Positions 1 to 9,198 of a stretch of 32,131 nt of DNA are shown here, piece by piece. A program made the position numbers and the translations under genes. The stretch is taken from NCBI RefSeq assembly GCF_000006405.1, contig NW_003206281.1:59652-91782 (forward strand), given 5' to 3'. Positions within the stretch are counted from its first letter, which is position 1. Each line of letters starts with the position of its first letter. The stretch is from Perkinsus marinus ATCC 50983. Lineage: Eukaryota > Perkinsozoa > Perkinsida > Perkinsidae. The notes under the pieces were generated by a model. That model had not been told where the DNA came from. It worked only from the letters and a program-made list of their open reading frames with translations, and did not search any database.

Positions 1-29
1 CCTAAATGCGACGAGTCGTCGCGACGACA

Positions 30-56
30 TGCTGCATCTCGATTCGAGATGCAGCA
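30..56. repeat. Perfect 27-bp palindrome
   Basis: The arms 30-42 and 44-56 are exact reverse complements around one central T. There is effectively no loop, so a cruciform is possible but a stable RNA hairpin would need unpaired bases at the tip. A second small palindrome (gtcgtcgcgacgac) lies just before it. Confidence 0.85.
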
Positions 57-280
57 AACAACAAACTAAAAAGTGAAGCTCATTCACTGCATTTGTCGTG
101 AGGCAATTCTGCACGCTCGCACAAACGCACAAACACACAACTGGCGAGTTGCAGCATCTGCCTGGCAGATTCTGAGCCCGCTCTGTCTGCTGACTCCGGA
201 ACTCACGGTTCGTGAGCTTCTGGTCATCTTCGAGTATGATGGTCGACACAGCGCGTAGAGAATGGGACGAAATGAAACGT

Positions 281-323
281 GTCTCCGTGCTGATATGAGG
301 ACTTCAGACATCAGCACGGAGAC
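281..323. repeat. Inverted repeat, 14-bp perfect arms
   Basis: Arm gtctccgtgctgat at 281-294 is the exact reverse complement of 310-323, with a 15-nt loop. No flanking target duplication was seen. Confidence 0.85.
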
Positions 324-474
324 TCGAACTTCGGATTCCGAAGCCAGTTGCTATTATTTTCGTATCACTTCTGGGCGGTTTCCAAGCCTCGTATGTAGAG
401 AACTCAGAGTCCTGAACTCTAAAGGTTTCCTACGAACACTGAAGATTATCTACGAACACTGAAGGTTCTGAGCG

Positions 475-504
475 TTCAAATAGAAGCGAACGTTTCTATT
501 TGAA
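475..504. repeat. Inverted repeat, 11-bp perfect arms
   Basis: Arm ttcaaatagaa (475-485) pairs exactly with 494-504 across an 8-nt loop. Confidence 0.8.
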
Positions 505-1089
505 TCGAGAGTTATCTGTCAGAACTCTATACATATCGATTGGGCTATCATGAAGCCTACTAATCAATGCGTCTCATCACTCACAGCCGAGTCCCCTATG
601 TTGCTTGGCCGGATAAACCAAGTCAACCAAGGGTTCCGGGCTGAAACTCCCATCATCCAGTTGAACGTGGGGCTGCTCGTAGAGTTCTGCGAGATCTTAA
701 AACTGTCGCGCCCATATTTATCCTCCTCATGAACTCTTTCGAACGACGCTCCCAGTCGGATTCCATCACAATCTTATTCTGGCGGATAACACCTCTTTGG
801 AAGGAGCGTTATCCGCTTGAATTGGCTCGATGAGGGAACAGCTCGTTAGAGACCCGTCAGCCTAGGCGAGAATCTCATCCGCTTGAATTTACCATGACAC
901 CAAATTGGTAGTGGATCACGAAGAAAGGAAACGGACACTGTATCCTGGGTGATCGGTTCCTTTCTTCATAGTGAACTCACTAAAATGGGGATTTCAAGAG
1001 TTGAGATACATCATTAACAATTTACGGTTAGCTTTCGATTGTGTTTTTGCACTTTTTTGCCTTTTTTTATTATTTTCATTTTTTTTCAG

Positions 1090-1227
1090 GTCCATTTTTT
1101 CATGCGAAAAAAACGAAATGAAAAAAAGTTAAATCGCATTGATGCTGAAAGAAGGAAATTTGAAGAAAAGGCAGCGGGTTTTTTCCTCAAAAACGTGCCG
1201 GCCCGGCAGGTTATGCGATTTGGATAA
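1090..1227 (+). CDS. Possible terminal exon of an unidentified basic protein
   Basis: A long pyrimidine tract ending in CAG at 1089 looks like a 3' splice site. It is followed by 45 open codons and a TAA. The predicted tail is strongly basic and helical-looking (RKKRNEKKLNRIDAERRKFE) and then reads FFLKNVPARQVMRFG. No upstream exon was found, so phase cannot be tested. The opposite strand is also open here (1086-1451), which weakens the case. No family was recognised. Confidence 0.25.
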   Translation, partial: VHFFMRKKRNEKKLNRIDAERRKFEEKAAGFFLKNVPARQVMRFG

Positions 1228-2190
1228 TCCGAATGATCAGCTCCGCTCAGTATGGGGCCTGTGTACAAGAAGTGATGCCATGACATGAAGTTATATGCAA
1301 TTTCATGGCGCGATTGCTCAATCCCCCGTCGGAATTTTTCGCTCCACCGCGGTAAATCCCGGAAGGGAATCCCAATATGCATGACATCGGTGGGATGAGA
1401 TTTTCCATGTATGTGCCAATTTGAATCCTTCCATCCTTTAGACAACTTCATTCTGCATCCCTATAGTCGTTTCGGTGATTCGTTAATTGACTGTAATCTC
1501 CAACAATTTATCGTGTTTAACAACTACTTGGTTGAGTTGAGTTTATCTTCATCTATGAATTAACGAATGATTTACTTCATGTCATATGTTCTTCCCACGA
1601 TCAACTCTCAGCAAATGATGGCGAAGCCTCCTCAACCGTTGCCTCTGACGAATCAGACTCCATAACAATCGTCTTTGCCTTCAATTCTTTGATGGTGCTC
1701 CACTTGATGAAGGCGTCTTTGAAGATACGGCCGGTTTGAGATTCTCCCTGACAACAGCACCAGCTAATCAGCGATTTTTCATGGATCCATAATGTGGACT
1801 CCACATCGGTGTAGGACATGGTATTATACCATATTCTATTAGTATACGACTGCTCACGTCGACGCGAGTTAGGCTGACGAGAAGAATCTCTCTTGGGCAC
1901 TCGTGCCACACCGGCTTCTGGTTATCAGATATACACAGCGCAATAATCTACTATTATCCTTGAATTGTTGAACAATGAAACCCGAACTAGCACATATTGG
2001 GAACAATTATTGCTCTCAATATATCTTAGTCGCTAGGACCTAGCGGACATCATGTCCGGGAAATGCTCGCAAAGTCCTCACCGCTGAATTTCGAATGGGT
2101 ATCTGAAGGCCGTTTTGATGTGTGGTTTCTACTCACTGATGACTCTGATCATTTCAAACAGCGATGAATGATGTCCTCTCACCTTGTCTG
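1228..2190. other. No clear gene
   Basis: The minus strand is open at 1086-1451 and 1601-1909. The second could end a protein (acidic, Ser-rich tail) but matches no family I know and has no strong splice signals. A perfect 15-bp palindrome (cgctaggacctagcg) lies near 2031-2045. Confidence 0.4.
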
Positions 2191-2195
2191 TCCAG

Positions 2196-2399
2196 GTAAT
2201 CTCCCTGAACCTCTTCTCCACGATGATCTTCTCGTATTACGACTGCGTGTATTTGCCGATGCCTGTACTGATACAAAACAAAATCAAAGATCTTTTCTTG
2301 GGGTCGGAGACGTCGGAGAAGTTCCCTATATCAGTCCAATACCCATTTATACATACCGATACTCCTTCCGAATCTGACGATACCGAGCTCGAGGGATAG
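2196..2399 (+). CDS. Possible terminal exon, unidentified protein
   Basis: A good 3' splice site (cttgtctgtccag, AG at 2194-2195) precedes 67 open codons and a TAG. The predicted segment starts with a hydrophobic, aromatic stretch (VISLNLFSTMIFSYYDCVYL). It ends in an acidic tail (SESDDTELEG), as many membrane-protein C-termini do. No upstream exon was identified, so the phase is untested. An alternative reading frame is also open at 2168-2377. Confidence 0.28.
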   Translation, partial: VISLNLFSTMIFSYYDCVYLPMPVLIQNKIKDLFLGSETSEKFPISVQYPFIHTDTPSESDDTELEG

Positions 2400-2793
2400 C
2401 TGTGGGAGTTCCCACTTTTCGAAGGTGCTCTTTGTTCAACTAGACTTTCCGAATCTGCTGATAACGCGGCAATACCCGTTAATTCGTCGTAGTTCGAGAC
2501 TCGAACTTCGAGTTTATGGCTTTCATGGCTGTGAGCAGCATGCAGCCGTTGCTTTGCTAAGATGTATCATTTTGATACTATCATATCCCATACATGCACA
2601 CGTTGGCATCAGTCCCTGTAACCGATAGTGGGGATAGGACTACCACCGTTGTACTCGACTTCTATGTGTGGCTGTTTGAGAAACTTGGTGGTTAACTAGC
2701 CTTGCTCACTAGCCACACGGAGCTACACGATCAGCGCTCGTCTCAAGCCCGGACTCGAAGATGGTAGGGATTCTGTCGGGCTTGGTTTCTGTT

Positions 2794-2818
2794 CTACTGC
2801 TGGAAGTTCCAGCAGTAG
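2794..2818. repeat. Perfect 25-bp palindrome
   Basis: The arms ctactgctggaa (2794-2805) and ttccagcagtag (2807-2818) are exact reverse complements around a single G. Confidence 0.85.
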
Positions 2819-3251
2819 GAGGCATAAGGAAAAGTAACAACACATATTCTTCACTCTCACCCGACAAGCGATCCTCTAGCACGCAGCTTGACTACCTCGT
2901 AGCCAATGTTGAAAGGATACAATTACACAACTACAGAGCGCATCTTCACATTCCACTATCCTCCCTTTTAGTTGCGTTGCAAGCAACTTTGGTGACCAAT
3001 GTTTGGCCATCGCGGTTGGTGACCTCCAAGGAAATGACAGACGTGTGTCTTCTTCTTTTTCTTCTTGCGCAGCACCCCTTCGACCAGGCGATTAATAGCC
3101 AGTATAGAGGTATAGCTGCAGGCTCAGTCACTGTCTGAGCCCTGGTATGAACCGGTAGATAGTGCGTTACACGGCAGAAAGTTCGATAAATAGGAGGGCC
3201 CCCCAGAGACCCCCAGCTGCCAGCAGTAGAATATTTTATATCTTGATATCC

Positions 3252-3893
3252 CTAGCGGGATGTCGGCCAGATCTTTCTCATGTACTTCAACCATTTGCGA
3301 ACACTGCGGTTTGATGCCAACAGTCGAGTCATATCATAAGGGTTGTCCAGGGCATCTTTACCCAGACAGGTCTCTCTCCACCTCCGCCAGCGAGAACACT
3401 GATGTAGGTGTATAGAAGTCTCCTTGCTCATGCCACAATAGCGACATTCCGGCATCCCACCGTCCCATCGAGATACATGGGCCCTCAGACAGCCATGTCC
3501 CGTCAAGGCTTCGCAGATAAGCCTGCGATCATTCATTGACACAGCCACCGTGCGAAGGCGACTGCATTGGCTGCGGTCGAGCATCACGCCTGTCTTCTTT
3601 ATGTGTGTCAGCTGACGATCTTTGCGCCATCGCCATTCCTCTTCTTCTCTGAATTTCGCTTTCACCTGATGGACAGTGTACGACTCGAAATGCCAACGTT
3701 TGTTATATCCTTTCTCTTTCCGCCCAATCTCGCCAGGGTGTCCGCGATTTCATTACCACTGATACCCGCATGAGCTCTCGTCCACTGAACTACTAGATCG
3801 CATGACGCAGCAGACGTGTGTCTGATGATATAGCGGTACTCTTTCTCTGGGAATTCCGGAATACACCAAAGTTTTCCGAAACGGAGTTGTCAA
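3252..3893 (-). mobile_element. LINE 3' remnant: RNase H and C-terminal zinc-knuckle region
   Basis: On the minus strand, near 3735-3800, the translation VQWTRAHAGISGNEIADTLA matches the end of the RNase H domain found in several LINE clades; the GNE.AD signature is clear. Downstream, 3252-3665 encodes the usual post-RNase H region: the LTGHG motif, then PECRYCGMSKETSIHLHQC (CxxC...H...C type), then a Trp/Arg-rich end and a stop. The two parts lie in different frames, with one shift between about 3690 and 3735, so this copy is decayed. No reverse transcriptase domain was recognised further upstream (above 3900), which suggests 5' truncation. I cannot assign a clade with confidence; Jockey, I or R1-like are possible. 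Confidence 0.75.
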
Positions 3894-5958
3894 ACAAACT
3901 GAACCAACTGATCACGTCAGAAGATCGTCACTCAGAAACTGTCTTTCAATGAACGAACTTGCGCAAAAACCTCAGCCAAGTCATGCGCCGGTTCGGACCC
4001 GGTCAGCTCTGAAGCACGGTTCTGAATGGCCTCATCGTCGACCCTTAGGAAAGGATTGCACAGGAGTTCATCCGCTAACATGGAAGGGACCTGAGAGGCA
4101 CGGGAACAGAAACTCAGGGGGGAAGGTGAGCAGAATTCAGACAGCCTACGAAGCACAATCAACGAGAACCATCGCAAACTAAGCAGAGGTTGACCATTGA
4201 GCGAAGCGCTATTCTGCCACAATGAAGACACGTGTGGGAATATATGCACATGGTCAATTACATTTGTTGGAAATTCTGGAAAAAATTTGAGAAATTATCT
4301 CTGGTTTCTGAACACATCTACTCAAGATCGTGTGTGGATTTCCATAATGTAATATGTCTAGTTGAGGCAACCAAGCATATATTCATCACACTGATAGAAA
4401 CGATCCCACTGCGACATATTCCATGATGAGTCCTGGAGCTCAACTGAACGTAAATTTAGTCTCGGGACTAACCGTAGCTTCTCCACGATTCCGCATGTTG
4501 GTAATAACCTTGCTCGCTTGCTTCAAATATTCATTACTAGGATCAATGTATGTAATCGGCGCTGAAAACAGACAATTATGCAAACTCTCAAATTCAGTCA
4601 GGGTGACTGAAATATTTCATAGTGAAATATTTCAAGAATGTTTCAGTGAAATATGTCAGATATTTCACGGAAAAAAATTTCAGTGAAATGTTTCACTTTT
4701 GGCGGATTTTTCGCTTTTTTGAGAGGTTTACGTCGATAACTAGTGCTTGAGGACTCTCATCATGGATCACGGGCGTAGTTTGCCCTATCCCGGTTGAAGT
4801 AGGAAATACTCCAGTCGAACCAACGGTATTGATCTTTCTATCCGATAGGACCTATTGCGTGGTCCTGCAGCCTGATTGTACTACTAGCGCGTATCTTCTG
4901 GCGGTGATATAGTCAACCCACCCGCACGTATTGATCTCATCATGAGATTCTTATGAAGAACAAAATAGCCTCAGACAAAGTGTGCAAACTTTCGGTTATG
5001 GAATACTGAAATTCAATGTAATAGAGTTTCAACGACAGCGCCTTCCTTCTCGAGAAGTCGGCCGGACCGGCTGGGCCGGTGCTCCATCTCAAGAAGGCAT
5101 CCCTGAAAATCTTCTCCGTCTCGGGCGGTTGGCGATAGGCATGAGATGGATTTGTATCGTACTACATTTGAATCAAATGATTTGATCACAAGAGCTCATC
5201 CCAAACACCAACTCCAGTTCATCATTGAAAAGCTCGAATTTTGAGCTTCGAAATGGGGCCCCGTATTTCAAAATCGCTTTTATCTTACGGGATGTCTGAT
5301 GATGCGTGAAAACACTCCGGGTATCTTCCACTAAGAGATTTCCACTAGCCCATAAAGATTGGCATCGCCAAGCCCTTCAGATTCGTCAATCTGGCGAATC
5401 TTAAGATTAAGACTTTAACCTCACAAACTTGAAAACTCAAAGAACGTTTCAGAAGTCTCTAAGTCTCAACTTGAGACTTCCAGACTCTCAAGTGTGAGGA
5501 GACTAATCTCGAAATGAGATCAAGCTACAGTATTGGTTCTGAACTAAGCAACGTTTTGGAAACTTACAGCGAAGAACAGAAGTTGTGCGTATTTTTCCCC
5601 AAAATCAAGTTAAACACAAAGTGAGAAAGATGCTTTAGAGCTTCATTAACCGGGGATCGTGCTCACGGGTTTTGTGGCACGCGATTATCTACTTCGGCGA
5701 AGAATTATGATGTACTTATCCGCATTTCCGCGAGTTAGGGACGGGATAAGGCAAACTGATTGGGCCTCATCGCAATCTCAAATAAGTCCTTGAGGACGTG
5801 GATTAGTAGAACGAACTGACGGCCTTGCTCACCTTGCTCAAAAGAACTAACATTAGATCATGAATGTTCCCAAATTGAGGGCGAGTCCGAGGGGCTTGAG
5901 TAAAGTTTACTCAGTAAACTAACCGGTTCTCATCCGTGAGTGGGACTATCTTATCTTA

Positions 5959-6021
5959 GGTTCTCGAGTTCTTTACCCTTTGAAGGTAGCTTACCTTTGA
6001 ACGGTAATGAACTCGAGAACC
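5959..6021. repeat. Inverted repeat, 13-bp perfect arms
   Basis: Arm ggttctcgagttc (5959-5971) pairs exactly with 6009-6021. The loop contains further partial pairing (ttacc...ggtaa). It abuts the next palindrome. Confidence 0.85.
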
Positions 6022-6060
6022 CCTTTTACTTACCTATCTTAGGTAGGTAAGTAAAAGGGG
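6020..6060. repeat. Near-perfect 41-bp palindrome
   Basis: Arms of about 19 bp (starting ccccttttacttacc and ending ggtaagtaaaagggg) pair with one mismatch around a 3-nt centre. It sits directly against the 5959-6021 inverted repeat, giving a double hairpin. Confidence 0.85.
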
Positions 6061-6587
6061 TCTCGATTAAACACGGCCTTGCAGTCCCTCGCTGGTGAAA
6101 GATTTGCACCGTCAATTACCAGTCGACATTCCCAGATTTTGTGAAATCCTTGAGAAAATACATGCATACTGCGATGATCATACTATGATCTATGCGCTAT
6201 TATGATGATCCTTGTGCCCTCAAGGTCTCGCATACTGTTGCCGTCATACATGGAGCTGATAAAGATGATTGAATGTCACCCAAAACGCAGTCAAATTTTT
6301 CAGAAAATTTCTGAAAAATTCAGTAATATTTCAGGTGAAATATTTCGCGGTCTGGCGGCACCTTACTTCAGCCACCCTGAATTCAGTCACATACCAAAAT
6401 CACGTCGTGTCTGTGCACAAGTAATGCTGAGAATTATAGTCGATCCTTACGGAAACAATTAACTACACATAAATAAAACTAAATTCACAACGAGAATGAA
6501 CCAGTGACTGAAATACGACATAAATGGTTGCTGAAATTGATTACCAATCTCAACAACAAATGATAAGACTGAAAATTTTCATCTCAC

Positions 6588-6803
6588 CGTCCGTTGAATT
6601 TCTTCCTCAGTTCGTTTAGCAGTGGACCCGCCTCGGGTGTATCGACCAGACCGATGGTTCCAGTCTAAAACGGAAAATAATCACTGTTACATTTTTTACC
6701 GCGCGCCACGAAATTATTGCCTTCGGACATCGCAATATCCATCCATAGTTGTCTTTCAGACAAGGCACTCTACGTATTTCGAGACGAGATGATGGAATAT
6801 CCG
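6588..6803 (-). CDS. Glyoxalase II-like (hydroxyacylglutathione hydrolase) N-terminal exons
   Basis: Two phase-compatible minus-strand exons were found. The first covers 6803-6700, after a CTCAG acceptor and ending before GTAAAA; it encodes LEIRRVPCLKDNYGWIL. The second covers 6664-6588, between TTTTAG and GTGAGA; it encodes TGTIGLVDTPEAGPLL. Together they resemble the first strands of glyoxalase II (IPVLxDNY...TGxxAVVDPPEA), which hydrolyses S-lactoylglutathione. The spacing between the blocks is about eight residues longer than usual, so the first donor may really lie a little earlier. The metal-binding THxHxDH exon was not found downstream, so the gene may be partial or broken, or the exon may have escaped me. 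Open segments at 7025-7129 and 7155-7199 may be upstream exons but are unproven. Confidence 0.5.
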
Positions 6804-7199
6804 CTGAGGAGATGAAGAAACAATAATATTTCTATCAAAATATGAACGAAATCATTGACTCGCGCTACTCATGATTACCGAAAATATTGAGTGCGGTCAA
6901 TATTACGATATCAAAACATGAGTGCGCGCAACGACTAGTGTAAAATAACCTATTATATAACTGCTACTGACTATTGCATGACCGCATGCTGATGCATTGA
7001 TGATTGTAGCACACATCACAGCTGCGGAAATATCAGCCCATTCGAGCTGATAGCAACATTCCAGGTTGGACAAACAGGGCCGATTAGATAGTCTTCGCAG
7101 AAGTATAGGAGTGTCGTACTCCAACTATACTGAGGAAACCTTACCATAACTCACCCATCGCGGCATCACCGTATAAGAACCTTCTGCCAGCGCTTTGCA

Positions 7200-8059
7200 C
7201 TACTAATAAGAATAATCAATGAAACTGTAATTTAAACTCTACACTCAACGGGCTATACCGCTAATTAATCGCAAGCTCTTGCAGTGCACTTCAACGCGAC
7301 CGAAAGAAATATTCAAGTCGACCTGAAAATGAGCAAAACACAGCGGACTCGAGGTAACCACATAGTCTAAATTTTCAACTTTTACCTCTGCAGTTAGCCA
7401 ATAGGAAAACCATGCTGCAACTTGCTGTTAGAATGAAAGATCGGGATTTCGTGGCGCGTGACACTCTCTTGTTGGAACGACGCTAGTAGCACACAAGAGA
7501 TGTTTTGTGTTTCATCCCTCAGAGTTCACTGTTTTTAGGAAGAGTTTTTCAATCGTTGAGCTTGTGATGAAACCAAAATTCAATCTTGTGATCGCATCAA
7601 ATCTGAGGAGCTGCGAATTGATATACGATGTGTCCTAGAGAAGTGAGCAAGATTCATTTTCTATCCGAAATTACATTCCGTGATTTTCGTGCTAAGTAGA
7701 GGTTGTTGGATGTTGCCAATCGTCAAGTGCTCCGATAAACCAGCGGGACACTGGAAGTTGTTTCTGAAGTCGGTATTTGAAATGACTTTCCGTAATGAAC
7801 TATTGCGTTTAACATTCTTTTTCATTATACATCTCTCGTTCTAGTTCACCGTTGAAATTTATGGATTTTTTTAATTTTATTGGGAAAAGGCGTGGGAACG
7901 CTACTGGTGGTGTCTTCGTGATGGTTATTTTTCGAAAAAAAAACGAACGATTTTCGGAAAAAAAATTAGTGTGGGGAAAATAATTTTCCCTCTATTAAAA
8001 TTTTTTGATCTCAAATGAGAAAAAAAATTGTAATTTTATTTTTTTGGAATCCGAGATGA
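7200..8059. other. No clear gene; one weak plus-strand exon candidate
   Basis: A 3' splice-like site (ttttacctctgcag, ending 7393) precedes 30 open codons and a TAG (7394-7486), but the preceding open segment does not join it in a compatible phase. On the minus strand, an ATG near 7665 opens an Arg/Ser-rich stretch that could be a targeting peptide for the glyoxalase-like gene. This is speculation. AT-rich homopolymer runs occupy 7920-8050. Confidence 0.3.
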
Positions 8060-8590
8060 AATCTTTTTTCTGGGGCAGCTATGCCATATCAGGGTATGCA
8101 GCGATACGTTTAGTTTCTTCGTGTGGGGCCGTTATGACACTTAAATATGCATCGATAAGTTTAGTTTTTTCAGGTGGGGCACATATGCCATTCCAATATG
8201 AGCATACGTAAGATCAGGTCAGTTCTTACGGAGTGGCTATGCTATTCCAAAATATGATTCATCGAGATCAGTCTTTCCTGATGGGGCAACTATGCCACTA
8301 TGAGACGTACCTCAGTAAGATCAGTTTATTTCGCTGGAGCGACTATGCCACTACAAGATCTGTCCTAGTAAGATCAGTTTATTTCGCTGGAGCGACTATG
8401 CCACTACAAGATCTGTCCTAGTAAGATCAGTTTATTTCGCTGGAGCGACTATGCCACTACAAGATCTGTCCTAGTAAGATCAGTTTATCCCGGTGGGGCG
8501 ACTATGCCACTACAAGATGTGCCTTACTAAGACTGGTCTATTCCGATGGAGCGGATATACCACTACAAGAGTTGTCTATGCCACCTCGGG
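8060..8590 (+). repeat. Satellite array A, 53-bp units (about 10 copies)
   Basis: The core GGGGCNNNTATGCC, with variants, recurs near 8072, 8125, 8176, 8233, 8283, 8336, 8389, 8442, 8495 and 8548, so the spacing is almost constantly 53 bp. The central copies (8336-8495) are nearly identical, while outer copies are diverged. The spacer contains agtaagatcagttta. Short open frames here simply follow the repeat and are not genes. Confidence 0.9.
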
Positions 8591-8649
8591 ATTGAAGATG
8601 AAGTATTCAGTGCTTCGTGGGACTGTGAAATTCATGTTGCTGAGCCTCA

Positions 8650-9055
8650 TCTTGGGTGGCATATCCGCCCCACCCAGATAAATTTAACCTAGTTTTCCAT
8701 ATATCGGTTTGTCATATCCGTCACCTCTCGAGAACTTGGTTCTACTAGAAATTTCTCAGAAGGGCATATCTGTCCCACCTCGAAGAATTAATTTTACTGT
8801 AGAATTCTCTAGGATGGCATATCTGCCCCACCCCGAAGAATTGATTTTACTGTAGAATTTCCTAGGATGGCATATCTGCCCCATTCCGAAGAATTAATTT
8901 TGCTGTAGAGTTTCCTGGGATGGCATACCTGCCCCACCTTGGAAAATTAATTTTACTGTAGAATTTTCTAGGATGGCATATCTGCCCCACCTCGAATAAT
9001 TAATTTTACTGTAGAATTTTTCTGGATGGCATATCTGCCCCACCTCGGAAAATTA
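8650..9055 (-). repeat. Satellite array B, 53-bp units, inverted relative to array A (about 8 copies)
   Basis: The reverse complement of the array A core (GGCATATCTGCCCC) recurs near 8658, 8711, 8763, 8816, 8869, 8922, 8975 and 9028. The spacer, read on the minus strand, contains agtaaaattaattcttcg, which resembles the array A spacer. Arrays A and B are therefore the same family placed head to head, separated by roughly 60-70 bp, and they end about 145 bp before the transporter start. Confidence 0.9.
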
Positions 9056-9198
9056 TCCAAGGAAGGAAATTTTTCATCTAAAAGGTGTAAAATTTGGAAA
9101 AAAATATCGATTAATCCATTCGGTTTTTTCACGGTTATTCCCTCTTCTACTTGAATGGGACAGGAGGAACGTCTTTTTACCAGATCAGCGTTTTTCCA

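Larger units (their letters stand above)
1..1040. other. Non-genic stretch with several hairpins
   Basis: No convincing gene was seen; open frames are about 60 codons and unlike known proteins. The stretch holds several inverted repeats: 30-56, 281-294 with 310-323, 475-485 with 494-504, and 782-790 with 808-816. A short direct repeat (ctacgaacactgaag) occurs twice near 430-465. Function unknown. Confidence 0.5.
3900..6580. other. Gene-poor stretch with hairpins and AAATTTC-type clusters
   Basis: No gene was recognised. Minus-strand codons at 3932-4249 could extend the LINE remnant but carry no diagnostic motif. Around 4215-4350 the sequence resembles a diverged relative of DNA inside a transporter intron (11608-11722). 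At 4604-4700 and 6286-6352 there are dense clusters of self-complementary gaaatatttc-like words. Two adjoining inverted repeats lie at 5959-6060. Confidence 0.5.

Noticed and set aside
8060-9055. CRISPR-like appearance (constant spacing, short conserved core)
   Set aside because: Spacers are themselves repeated and related, the conserved core is only 14 bp, units drift at the edges, and the genome is eukaryotic with introns and retrotransposons. This is a satellite.
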